Shown: piece after piece, positions 1-12,438 of the stretch
Position numbering within the stretch: the stretch's first letter is position 1
How the letters are laid out: the number at the start of each line of letters is the position of its first letter
Assembly (NCBI GenBank): GCA_000310025.1
Contig: FN649748.1
Span: 1,662,273 to 1,686,371 of the forward strand
Source of the DNA: Ectocarpus siliculosus
Taxonomy: Eukaryota; Sar; Phaeophyceae; Ectocarpales; Ectocarpaceae
Reading direction: 5' to 3'
Length of the DNA: 24,099 nucleotides
Made by a program: the position numbers and the translations under genes
The notes under the pieces: generated by a model
Told to the model about the DNA's origin: nothing
Seen by the model: only the letters and a program-made list of their open reading frames with translations
Database searches by the model: none

Positions 1-118
1 CCGGCCCGGGGGTCAAAGGTTTTAACCCCCAAAAGGCCGGGAAAAGGGGGGTTCCCCCCCCCCCCCCCGCGGGGCCCCTTTTTTTTTTTCCCCCCCCCCC
101 CCCCCCCCCCCCCCGCTC
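1..118. other. Low-quality contig edge
   Basis: The sequence is almost entirely runs of C, G, T and A homopolymers, including a C run of about 30 bases. No coding or RNA signal is visible. The far end of the window has the same texture, so I read both as unreliable consensus at contig ends, not biology. Confidence 0.7.
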
Positions 119-178
119 TCGCTCCTTGTGTCCCGAAAACTCCTGTTACCTCGTATTAAAAGGAGAACACACGAAAAG

Positions 179-357
179 CACCTTCTGCGGTGAGATCGCT
201 GACGCTTGAGACTTTCGACGCCGTGGCGATGGACCCCAGCAAGCACACTCTGGTGGAGTTCTTCGCGCCTTGGTGCACCCCGTGCAAGAAGCTCGAGCCC
301 GTCTACGAGGAGCTGGGGAGACGCTTCGAGACGGAGAGCAACGTCGTGGTGGCGAAG
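179..357 (+). CDS. Exon: N-terminal half of PDI-type thioredoxin domain, CTPC active site
   Basis: The open frame reads through beta-alpha-beta elements typical of PDI a-domains: LTLETFDAVAMD, then LVEFFAPWCTPCKKLEP, then a helix ending RRFETES. The active site is CTPC, where classical PDIs have CGHC. The donor AAG|GTACAA at 357 is phase 0. The 5' boundary is uncertain: an in-frame stop lies at 157-159, and AG acceptors end at 162 and 178. The GTG at 190 is only where an open frame could be called and is unlikely to be a start, since a signal peptide is expected upstream. Confidence 0.85.
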
Positions 358-3300
358 GTACAATTGAGCCGCGTGTTGTGAAATAGTGTACATATGCTTG
401 ATAAGGCGTTGCGATTACGGTCCCCCCCCCCGCGCGCGCGCTCACAGCAGCGGAGTGCACACGACCTGTAGAGAAACAGCAGTTATGTTCAGCGTATGCT
501 CATGGCCACCCAGCTCCCGCGGAAGTGATTACACCGGACAAGCTTCGTGTAAGTCGAGGTGGCGTGGTCTTTCAAGGAGTTTTAAAGGCTTTCGCGACCG
601 TTGACCATGTCATTTAATGTTCATGTGTCTCTTCTTCCTTCCTGGCTTCCTGGCACCACTAACCACCGCCGTGCGACAGTTTCGAAGCATCTACCTAAAC
701 CCACCCCTACACCATCGTCATAAGGTGGTCCACCTCCCCCCCAAACACACCACGACGGCGGTACGTGATGTACAGTGCATGCAGTCATGCCGCGCCCCGC
801 TTGTTATGCCCCCCTTTTCGGCGCCCCCACAACCCTCCAACGATACCTACTCCCACGGCTCCATCGCTGCTGAAACCGTTACACGGACCCCCCCGCCGAT
901 GCCGCGGTCGTAAATCACTCGTTCGCCAGGTTGATGCCACGGGGGAGCAGGACCTCAAGAAGCGGTTCGACATCACCGGGTTCCCTAGGTTAAAGTTTTT
1001 CCCAGCGGGGGGCGGCGTGGAGCCGTACAGCGGCACCCGGGACCTGGAGTCGATGGAGGAGTTCCTAAAGGAGAAGGTGCGGGGGTTGGGTGATTGGGTG
1101 AGAGGAAGGGGGGTTGGGGGTTGAATTGGCTTGTCCTGCGACTGGTTTTTCAGTTGCTGGGACTACTCTCGGTACACGGACTATCGTTGACTTGGCCGCT
1201 GAAGTCCAAGAGCAAAAATGCAAGAGTAACTCGGGCTACTCTCTACTGACGAATCCAATTTGGGGTGAACAATGGAGGTAGGCGGCGGCCCTGATAACAT
1301 GTTGATACAATATATGCAGACAGATGGTTCGCCCTCGTTCGGCATCTCTCAAATGCTCTGTGCAACAACTCTATGTATTCAAGATAAGGAGAAAAACAAA
1401 GGTTCATGGTCGGCTGAAAGCATATCAACATGTTATCAGGTGCCTTTGGCCGGCTGTTTGCTATTGTAGGTGACGTGCGAGGAAGACAATATCTTTGTTC
1501 GCTCTCACTCTCGACCTCGTCACGCTTACGGGAACGGAATGGAACTGTTCTGGTTGGCTTTTCTGGCTGCTGCTGCTGCTGCTGCTGTGTCATTTTCTTC
1601 AACTTTACTCGGAGAACGGGCACGGACAAACGCTCTACTGGTTGATACCTACAATCCAGGGGTTCTACAACTGGACTTGACAAAGTGCATCAACTCTCGT
1701 CGCCGCACGCTGGAATACCTTGGTTGAGCGTGCCCCCCCCCGTTGCCCCCAACAATGCCTGGTTTTCGACGAAAGGTGGCGTCGTCCGCCCCCAAGGTAT
1801 CGCCTCCCTCGGCGGCACAACGGTCGCCACCCCCAACAGTCAGCTCCAAGCCTGCCCCCTCTCCGTACCAAGAGTACATGGCCGCGAGGTATTTGTGTGT
1901 TGAGATGTTTATTGAGTGTCTCGTGCTGTGCTGGTCGCCCAATAGGTACCTTCCTTGTTGTGGCGAGATGAGATGCATGGTTCTGTGCATTCGAAGGCGA
2001 AAAAGCCTAGACTTTGAGCCCTAAACTGTATGTTTTGGTATGAGAGATGCCTGTGGGCATGGGTCTATCGACTTTGTATATCTCCTGAGCTTGTTTTACC
2101 TGGCGTCACGTTCTCTCGGCGGCTGGGCGCACACGTGCGGAACAAAAGCATCGAACTTTAACTTTCGCAGATTCTGTTGAAAGGTGGGTGCCATCAGGTC
2201 CATTTCACCTTTATATCTATCAATGCGTTGATTTTTTCCATGTGTTTTTCCGCTTGCTTGCAGGAAAAAACACACTGCCCAAGTCGAAGCTCCTCCTGCT
2301 CAGTGGGTTCACCGAACCGTTGTGCCAGCGGAGGAAAAGGCGGCTCCGTCTCCGTCAGTGCGAGGCGAAACTGGTTCGCTGTATGAATCCTACATGGCGT
2401 CGAGGTGAACGAAAGAGCTGTGGACGGCGATTTCGAAAAAGAAATGTTTTTTACCTACCAGGCCGCTTGGATTTTTGAACTGCTGTTAAATAGTGCTTTT
2501 TTTGTGTGTGAGGCATCCCTGTGGCCAACTGTCGAGCAAGGCTTAAGGCTTCTGGCGCGCCTGCGTGCGTGGGCCATTTTTCCTTCTTTATTCAAAGGTT
2601 GCGACCACCGACGAGAAATTCCACTTTGAGGTAGGGTCTTGAGCAAGGCTTAGTTTAGTCACTTGCACGTGTGGTGCTGCAAGGACAATGCTGTGGTTGC
2701 CTGCGTATTACACGGAGAGTGAATCCCCTTCCCGACCGCCGCCTTTTTCTTGGTCTTGGTTGCTGCATTGATTTTTGTTTTGTTGTTGTTGCAGGATTGC
2801 GAAAGAAAATGCGGCGAAGGCAGTCGAGAGCGTGAGGTTGACGACTGGGGAGCACGGGCTGTCGGAGTGCTTGGCGAGCGGAGAACCGTGAGTGGTTTGT
2901 CCGGCAACAGGCCACTGCTGAATTTTGGCCGGGTACACGGAGCACCCTGCACTTTCCAGACCATAAGGCAACGAACGTTCCGGACTCGTATGATACCACA
3001 CTATCTCACCGACTTAGAACAGGGCGATCAGACTTTCTTATTGCGCCCTTGCGAGGAAACTAGTTTGAGCCGCCTCATGCTGTGCCCCGCGTTCGGCTAA
3101 CAGCAGTTTCTGCAACGTCGCCTCTCATTTTCAGGAGCTGTGAAAATTTATTCGCCGTCTCCCCAAGAGATCCACGTGGACACGCCTGGCCAATCTCACG
3201 GACTTGTATCTCGTTTGCTCCATGGCGTCGGTTTGCTCCTCGCATTGTTCCTTGCCAAACCTCTGTTTTCATCTCCTCCTCGACTGTCTGTTTGTTTTTG

Positions 3301-6300
3301 TTGTTTTCGTGGTTTCCAGAGACCCGCCGATTGAGTGTGCCGCTCCCCCGGCCGCGGCGGCGAAGAGCGGACCTGTCGCCTCCGGCGGACTGCTGAGAAA
3401 GGTCGGTTTCGCCGCCCGAGCTTCGGTGAGAAGGGTCGCTGGTCTTGGGAGGCCCGCCTCTTCTTCTTCTTCTTCTGGCAGCTCGTCGGTGACTCCTAAC
3501 GGTGGCTCTGCAGGACAGGCATCATGCGGGGATGTGTCTCCGTACGAGCAGTACATGCGGTCGAGGTGGGTGATGTGGGGTCAAGTAGTCTTGGTTCTTG
3601 GTCATGTTTGTCGTCCACGCAACCAAAGACTGTGAAGGTTTAAATCATTATCAAAGCAACAAGAAGGAGAGATACGAGTTGAGCTTCAGCACCCCCCCCT
3701 TTCTTCCGTCACGCCATTTTTTTTCTGGTGTGAATAAAATTGGATGTTGTGTTGTGTGGTTAGGAGTCAGTCGCCGTGGTGCTTTCCCGTGGGATGGTGG
3801 GTACCCGTGACGTTGCGGAATTTCGATGAGAGGGCAAGGAGTGGTGAACCTGAGACTTGAAATGAGTCATTTGGACGCCTCTTGAGGGCCTCTTGCTTGC
3901 TATCTGCTGCTGTCTCTTCCTCGTGATTGCACCTTTTTGCGGGTTCGTGTTAATTCGTGTGTAGTCTGGATGCCGCTGTTTCCCTCGTTTTCCTTCGTTT
4001 TGCTGTGATAGTTATCTTGATAACTGTGTGGACGGGATGCCGCCGCTGTATTCCCTGCCATCTGGCTGTTTATCTGTGTTGATCGCACTCTCTGTTATTC
4101 CAGGGGGCAGTCGATGGAGTGCGGGGCTCCTGAGGAGGAGGAGAAAGAGCAGACGTCGCGCGTCGGGGGGTTGATGACAACGTTGAGACGAGCAGGGTCG
4201 GCGTTCTCTCGTCTGCTGTCTCCGGTGCTGAACTTCTTCTTGAGGAGAGATCGATCGTGAGTGACCAACCCGTTGGGGGAAGACACCATTATTGTTGGTG
4301 TTTTTGTGGGGGTCGTCTCGTACGCGTGGTTGATGTGTTGGGCAGAGTTTCACCTCGGCAACACGCCGATGATGCTAGAACCTGGGCAGGAGGGGGTGTA
4401 ATTTCGGGACGTACTTACGTACGTGCCTTTGGCGGATATGTTAACCCTCCTCGGTGTTCGATCATTTTGTTGTTTGTGAGGTTGTCTTGTCTTATTGCGT
4501 CCACTCTTGACAGAAAGTGGTGGCAGAGGGTGGGTTGAAGGAAACGAACCGATCCATGCCGGCAGCCTCTTCTCCACGATGTTGGCTACATACCTTATAG
4601 CCACCGAAGTACGATCAGCACGCCTATTCCCCAGCTCAAGTCGCTCAGCTTCACAGGTAGATTGCGTTTGACTGTTTGAGGCCTAGCTGTTTGCATTCCA
4701 TGCTTCACCCTGGTGAAGTCCTTGTCGACTCGCTTAAGCTGGGCTCAGCTCTCTCCCCCTCCTCTCGCTGTCGCTGTCTCCCTGCCTCTGTGCGTGTCTG
4801 CCTTTCTGTCTCGCCTCCCTCCGTTTTTTCAGAAAGGAGGCGTCGTGCGAGCCAGGGTGTCCGGATGTACCAGACGAGTGCAGGTGGGGATCCAGCAGCA
4901 TACAGTCGTACAAGATAGCTAATTGTTCCGCTGGTGTGCGTTACGTGCATGTCTTTCCTGCTCTGGCGTTGTTGGGGTCTTCGCTCGCTGACGTTCTCAT
5001 CTTTCTTCTTCCTCGTCTGTCCTCTATCTGTTGGGCGTGCTGCGGCGGCGGTCGAGCCCGTACGCCAGCTACATAGCGCCCAATTAAGGAGAACTCCTGG
5101 ACGCATGTTGTTGCCGTTCAGTTGCGTTTGCGATGTTCGTTTCTCCGCATTTATTAATTCCACCGTCCACCGGTGCATTTCTTGCTTGTGTTGTCCTTGT
5201 GTGTGTTTTCCAGAGAGGCTGCAACTGCTCCAGTTTCGTTGTACGAGGAGTACATGGCGGCGAGGTGGGCGAACACTGCAACGAATACGGCCTGCTTTGC
5301 ACTTGGCCGTTGCCGAGCAAAGCAAACGGAGAGAGTTTCGTTCGTAGCCTCCGTGTGTTCGATGGATGGGTTTAGCTTTGAAATCGGTGACCATGTATCG
5401 TGTACAAATAGTGTTGTTCTTCCCTTCCTAGCTTGCTGTCTTGTTATATCTTCCTGTTCCGTTGGTTTTTTTTTCGTTTTTCTGGTCACAATGGAAGCCG
5501 ATGCCGTTTTTTTTTTTCGTAGGCAAGATCCCTTGATGTACCATGCGTTAAAGCGTACGTGCCTGTGTTTCAAGTGTGCTGGGCTTCGCTTTCTTCCAGG
5601 AGTAAGAAAGACCATAACACAGGATGCGATGAACTGACATGTATGCCCGCGGTCAGCGGTCTCTCTTGCCCAACTTAGCCTCGCTTTAAAATATTTGCCT
5701 AACAAAATTCTGGATTGTTCACGCGCGCAGGGCTAAAAAAGAAGCTGCTATCCAAAAGCCTACCGCACCTCAGGCTGCCGCGCCACAAGGAAGGCAACAG
5801 GAATGCCTCTCGCCGTACGAATCATACATGGCGTCGAGGTCAGTTCACAAGTTACATTTTGCTTTTCTCGCTTCGGTTCATGTTTGATTTTAACTCAGGT
5901 GGGTGGGTGGATGGGTGAGTGAGTTAGTGCCCGCAGCAGTGTCTACGCTTTCAAGGCTGTAAGCCTCGCGCTCACGGCCTCTGTTGGTTGACGGTTCTGT
6001 TTCGCTCTGAATGATGTTGATGCTGTTTACGGCTGTCACGGCCCTATTGATCGTCTGTGCTTAACTTATCCCCCACGAGCGCAACGACCCGTATGATTGA
6101 CCACCGCTGATTATTCGGCATCACGTTTCCGCAGGAAGAGACATGCTGGATGACCTGGCTACCAGAACAACAAGTGTCGGAGGGAATATGCGCGCTTGAC
6201 CATGGGCGCGGGGATGCGCGCATCGATGATCCCGGCCCCGACTTTGGCATGTCCTGAGTCCCCACACGCTCCGGAAAATGAAACTGCTGCTAGTAGTTTT

Positions 6301-9300
6301 TCGCTCCCGAGCAACGAAGTGCCTCTTCACTCTTAGGTAGTGATTGTTGTGCGTCCCCCGATTCCGCCTCAACTGTTGTCGTTTTTTACGAGATGACTCG
6401 GCCACATTTTCTTTGGTTTGTGGAGGCTGATGTGCGTTGAAGAGAGGAACGATAATCATACTGCGGTAGTACCGTACCGTTTTTTTCACTCCAAGTAAAA
6501 CTAGGTAGTATGGTAAGAGAATCTTGTCGACACACACATGCTCCACCTCTAGACAAGAAAAGGCGTGGGAATCTTGACTTTTTTTTTTTTTGCACCACAA
6601 CTTGAGAAGAGGGGATGGTTGAGGGAAGGAAACACCTAGCGATTTCACGGAGCCCCCAGGGTGTACAGATGGTGGCGATGGGTTTCCGTGTTGCTAAGGT
6701 GTTGTGCCGGGTGGTTGTGCTCTCTTGTCTCTCTTGCTGTACATGTATTTATGTTGTGTTCGCTAGCTCGTTAGGTCAAGTGCAGCAGCTTAGAGCTAAC
6801 TGAAATCGGAAGAGGCACGCAAGGACTTGCAATTGTCCTACGTAGGGAGAGGGGGGGGGGGGGTGCTTCAGTAGGACCCAGATCGTGGGGCAAGCAAGAG
6901 GGCGAAGCTGGAGAGTGATCAATATCCCTAAAATGCTTCGAAAAGGTCTACGTTGACAAGAGATAGAGAGGCCTTAGACAAGTGCAGCATACAGACTTGG
7001 TGGTGGCTGGTGGTAGAGCTTGAGCTAGTTATAGCTGTAGAATAACGCCACCGGGGGCGGTGTTCTGTGAAGGGGTGTGTTGTGCTTCGGGGGGTGACAG
7101 GGGGGAGGGGGTCTCAACTTGGAGGGGGGCATCTACTGCTGCTGCTCTGTATCGCCGTAGATGGTATAATAGTCGTGATGATCGGTTGGGGACGATGGAC
7201 GTTGATATTGTGAGGTCTGGGGACGACTAATTATTATCTAGCAGGGATTCGTTTCGGACGCTTTGTGCCCACCGTGGGAGTTTTGACGAATGGCGCCGCA
7301 TTGCATGTGGTTGGGTTGTACGCACATCCAAGGCCGTTGGTTTCGTTGGGTGTTTTTTCATCATGCCTACTGCAGTACTAGGAGATGTTGAGGGTTGTGC
7401 CATACTGAAAGCATGGGGTCACTAACAAAGGTAACGCCAATCGTTGTACGCAATGGTGGTTCCAGGGCGAGGAATAATATAGAGCGCACGACGATGAATG
7501 AATTTGAACGAGTTGCTTTTGACCACCCAGCCCGGATATGCACCGCAGGGGGTGCCGGGAACGGATAGCGTAAGACGCAATACATTGCGGAAATTGGGTG
7601 GCTCAGGATAGCCGTGTAGGGGCAACCCATCCTCCTGTGGTCTGATGAGATCAACTACTACTTGTCTTTTGGGAAGTTGCGCGCCCGAGGGATGTTGGTA
7701 TCTGTGATGTGTGAATGTTCCATTTGGATCAAGGTCGTTGGTTGGTAGTCAGGACCATTTTTTTTGTATCGTGTCTTTTATATTATGTTTGTTTACTTGA
7801 ATGGATTTCGTGTAGCAATAGCCAACTGCGCACGCCAACATCCTTTTGTTCTCTGGGCTTTTGGGGGATCGGGGCAAAGAGTGCGTCTACAGGAACAACG
7901 TGGTGGGGTAAGGCCTTTTATTGTTGGCTTCTGTGGGCTGAAATTGGAAAATTGCGGGAGTGAACAAGATGCAAATAAAATGGTGCGGGAGCAAACAATA
8001 ATCCGTAACACTTTTGATGTGTTGTAGTGGCATCTTGTTTAGTTAGCCGCTCGTTGAACGGCAGGGAGCCGAGCTGTCCAACGGGAAGACACGGCGGCAC
8101 TCGATACAGGGATAACTGTAACTGACGATCAATCATTGCGTTGAGTGTGGCATGATGACTCGTTCGTTCTTGGCAATACCTAGAACCTTTAACAATAATT
8201 AATGTTGCCACCCCTGTCACGCAATCAAACGCTGGCTTTATACATGTAGAGTGCCATACTTACTGTATTTTTGTGTGTCGGGTACTGGACCAACTCGCTC
8301 GCTGCGTGTTGTGTGTACAGCAGTGTACAAAATGCAACAACTACGATCATGTTATTTTGCTCGCATCGTCAACAACAACAACAACAATCAATCGTCAACG
8401 CGAACCACACAATAAACACACCCCGTTGCTGTTGCTCTCTCTTGTAGTAACAACAGTGTTGCGCCATCGACCTCAAAATGATTCTACACCGGGAAGAACT
8501 AGACTATAGACTTATCAATCTTCCACCCGTCCTAGCTTTCAGAGCATCCGATCCTTTTGGGTGACCTTGGGCTATCTACTAACTGCTGTAGGGTGTGTTA
8601 CATACCTTACTTACTACAGTGCTGCACGGCTGAAAAAAAAAAAGTGTGAGAAAAAAAGCTTCCAACGGGAGAGCGGCCCCCTGTGGAAACCCCTCTGATC
8701 AGGCGGCTCATATGGCGCAAAAGGCCTCCACACCCAGCACCGGCTCTAGAGGGCGAACAAGAGGCTAAACTGTCCAGTTTTCAAAATAGTTGTGTTAACA
8801 CGATGCCAGGGCACAGCAGGGTGTGTTTTATACGTCCAGGTGCACTTGGTAGGGTGAGAAAGTTGGACTTTAGCTACAAGCGTGCCGTAGAGCCTACCGA
8901 CCAGAAGCTCCAAGATCAGGGCACGGGCTTCACACGCGAACCGACCTCTGCGCGAGGTTGGTGTCTTGCAGCCTAACTATGCTTCCGCCATTTACCTAGG
9001 TCGCATTGCCACCTAATGCAAAAGGTTTGAGACGATTTGGTGATGCAGGGGATAAGCATGGTGAGTTCAAAATTCAAATTTCAGGAGAGCCCACGCCGGG
9101 GGTTCGAACGCACGCTCTTGCATGTTGCGCGTGTGTATCCACTGGACACACGATCCCCACCCCAAGATAATACGGAAATGCCGGATACAATCACGCTAGC
9201 TCAGGGTCAGACTATCACAACGATTTTCAGAAGATCTGGGCTTCAAGAAGGCAAGTACGACTGTCTTCAAGTTCAAATTAATCTCAGTGCTTTCTTTGCC

Positions 9301-12191
9301 GTATACTATTATTATAGCCAAACATGACCCGGGGCGCTCAGCTACGTACACTCCAGACCGTGCATAGTCTATACTGTGTAGATTGAAACCCCGCAGCTTT
9401 ACAGAGTCAGGTATATATACTACAGTACGTAGTTCGACAGGTTTCAGTCGTCACGCTCTCAGGCACATAAGCATGCCCGTACGGCGGATCAGATCTTCTG
9501 CATGGCCGTCAAGAGACAATGAAGCGCCCAGACCTAGGATAGGTGTGCGGCCTGCGTATGCTGTACATATCACGTGACATTTTGTAATTTTTGTTGTTTA
9601 GTCTACTCTGGTAAGGTGTTTATATCGGCCGGCATGGATCGAGTTGCTGTTAGATGACCCGTCGGAGAGGTAGGCGGGGCAGCCCGGCTTGTGGGGGTAA
9701 CAGCCCGACATGTCAGCTGGCTACGCCACCGGCTAGGCCTCGGAACCAGCCTGGGAGCTCTGTTACACCCGGAAGCGGAGGTATGCAGCTAATATGGGAC
9801 CTTCGCCAGCTTACGGAAGGCACGCTTACCCCGGGGACTCCAGTGGTCGACCACACACAAGGAGACATCACAAGTGAACGTCCACGGGGTGGTAGCAGGA
9901 GAGAGGGCAATCTAACCAGCGAGGTGCGCACCCCCATCGCCGCGACAAAGCGCGACGTGAGAGATTCCGCTGCACGCGCCCGACGGACAGGAGGAAAGAC
10001 CCGGTCGGGAAGGAAACACAGGAGGAGGCCCTCTGTTAGGGTTGCGGGTGGCCAACCTTATCGTGAGAGCAACCTCTCGGAGGAGGATTATTGCAAGCAG
10101 CAGGGCGAGGCGAGGAGGGACGCAACGGCACGTATAGATCGCACGAATGCCGAAGATGAACGGCGACAATCGAAGTCTGGGGGGAATTACCCCGTCGATG
10201 CTCGGCGTAGAAGTCACGGCGGGAACCCCAAGACAAGCCGGTTATCAGCCAAGCAAGCGGAATGCGGGTAGTAGACTTTCTACCCCCGCGGTGCTATTTG
10301 AAAGCCAACCAATAGGCAAGAAAGTGAAAAAAGGCGTGCTGGTGGCGGGTCTACCGTGCCGCTTTGCTTCAATCTATAATCTGGTACCACAAGGTAGAAG
10401 GATAGTCTTTGACAGCAAACAACGTCCAATCAAAATCCGTTTTTTTTGCAAGCGGTCGTCGTGCGTAGTGACTGACTGACTGCACCATCATCTGTTGTGC
10501 ACAACGGCCGCCCCTTGGTCGTTCGTTGGTGGTTTCTAGGAAGGCGAAGGAGTCGGGAGGAGATGTCCCCCTGGCCGACTGCGTGGAGGAGGAGTGCTCG
10601 GCGGAGGAGGTGGAACAGGAGGCCGGTCTATTCGCGTTGTACATGGCGTCCAGGTGGTGAGTGAATGGGCCAACAAGGACAAAGAGGCAGGCGTTTCGTA
10701 TGCATACGTTTTTGTTTTCTGCAGCGTGTATGAGCTTGTACCATGTTTCTTGGTGTTGTTGTTGTTGTTGTTGCGGTCTTGTCCTTGATCGTCGACACAA
10801 GGTCCTGACCTCTCTGACGTCATGACGTCATGACGAGGGCCGTCCGTGCGAATGGATCCGACAACATGCTAAATAGGCGGTGTATACTGTCAACCAGATG
10901 GTCTCGCGTGAGACTTGTAGAGGCAGGCATGCTCGACCAACAGCACTAGGGGGGAGGCGATGCTTGCAAGGGTTGCTCTGCAGATCTTTGTAGCTTCCCT
11001 CGTAATGTCCTCTTGGGAGTCGCGACATGCACAGCTGAATCAGTTCGCCACACACACACTACACAGTACACACGAAAAGTTGGCGAGTGAGTTCCTTTTT
11101 TTTTTTTTTTCTCCCATCATTGGACTCTGTCGTCTGCCCCTCTGGCCCCTATCCTCCACTTCTACTAGCCAGACGACCTAACCGGGGTCACATAGGAGGG
11201 GGGGGGTTGGACCCCCTCCTGCGGCAAAAAACACACACACTACACACGAAAAGCTGGCGAGTGAGTGTCGCGAGGCGGTTTGTTTCACTTCACATGGGGA
11301 CAGCCCCTCGTCGTCGGTGTTCCAACGCCCCTTGAAGTGTTGAAGGTAGGCAACAACGCGGGCGCTCGCTGGGCTTTCACCGGTGTTCGAAGTCAATTTT
11401 TGGACCGCACACAGGAAAGCAAGAAGAGCCCAAAGAACGCCTTCTAACGAAGCGTGTCTTTGTTGTCCCTTTTTTGCGAAAAGATGTTCTACCTGGCATC
11501 CAATAAAAGAACAAAGATTGTTTGAGAAGCCGCGTGACTGTCGTCTTGATATCGTGGTCTTCTCTTTTTCTTTCTTCCTTGTTTGGTTGTCCAATGTTGT
11601 TGGTGGCGTTTTCCAGAGGCACGAAGGTAGAAGCCGCTCCTGGCATCGTCGTCTCCTCTTTTGATTGTTGTTTCGTGTTTGATTATACATATTGTATGCT
11701 TTCACTGATGATGATGTTTTCCAGAGGCATCAAGCAAGGTAGAAGCCGCTCCTGACATCGACTGCGAGGAAGAAGATGAGTGCACCACGGAGGAGCAGGT
11801 CTCGTACTACGACAGCTACATGGCGTCAAGGTGAGGACCAGCCTACGGTAGTCATCCCCCCCGCTTGTGGATCGTACTAAGCACGTACCACTTTGCTCAC
11901 AGGGTGGAATGCGGTAGGACACCACAATTATTTGAGGACCCCGCGTTATATGGACAAAACACCCACTTATATACAACAATGGTGCCCCGCAGAATGTAAT
12001 ACCGATGGGGAGGTACATTCTTAGGGACATGTCGTCCCTGCTGTGGTGTTTTGGCGGGGAAAATTGTACCGGTTCGTTTGCACTGCTGTGTGTGTTTCTG
12101 CTGTGCGGAGGGAGATCGTTTAATATTTTCTCTTGCTGCATCTATCCACCTTGTATTTATCTACCTTCCACCTACCGGTTTTAATGTGAAG

Positions 12192-12247
<56 letters not shown>

Positions 12248-12403
12248 AACCTACCACCAGGAAGCACGTGAAGGATGCTACCGCCGATGTGACACCGCAG
12301 GAGGCGGAGAACGTGAGCCTCTTCGACAGCTACATGTCCTCAAGGTGAGTGACAGGGTACGTTTGTATCATAGAAAGATGCTCTTTCTCTCTTTGCCTCT
12401 CTC

Positions 12404-12438
<35 letters not shown>

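Larger units (their letters stand above)
1889..5730 (+). other. Introns between tail exons 1 and 9
   Basis: Introns at 1889-2263, 2405-2794, 2888-3319, 3566-4103, 4257-4832, 4884-5213 and 5265-5730 separate the exons listed here. Most acceptors have long T/C tracts ending CAG, and most donors are GTGAGT-like. Apart from the decayed exon at 3135-3230 I see only low-complexity text, with no RNA gene or mobile element. Confidence 0.65.

Noticed and set aside
22-393. Minus-strand frame with a Gly/Lys-rich tail overlapping the first exon
   Set aside because: It is a shadow of the thioredoxin exon and the homopolymer edge.
4705-5394. 229-codon minus-strand open frame
   Set aside because: It is antisense to confirmed plus-strand exons and introns and has no recognisable domain.
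6126-6250. Possible exon after TTTCCGCAG in the large intron
   Set aside because: The frame required by phase 2 stops within six codons and no motif or donor follows.
8641-10539. Full LTR retrotransposon around the Arg-rich ORF
   Set aside because: No paired long terminal repeats, primer-binding site or pol motifs could be found by eye.
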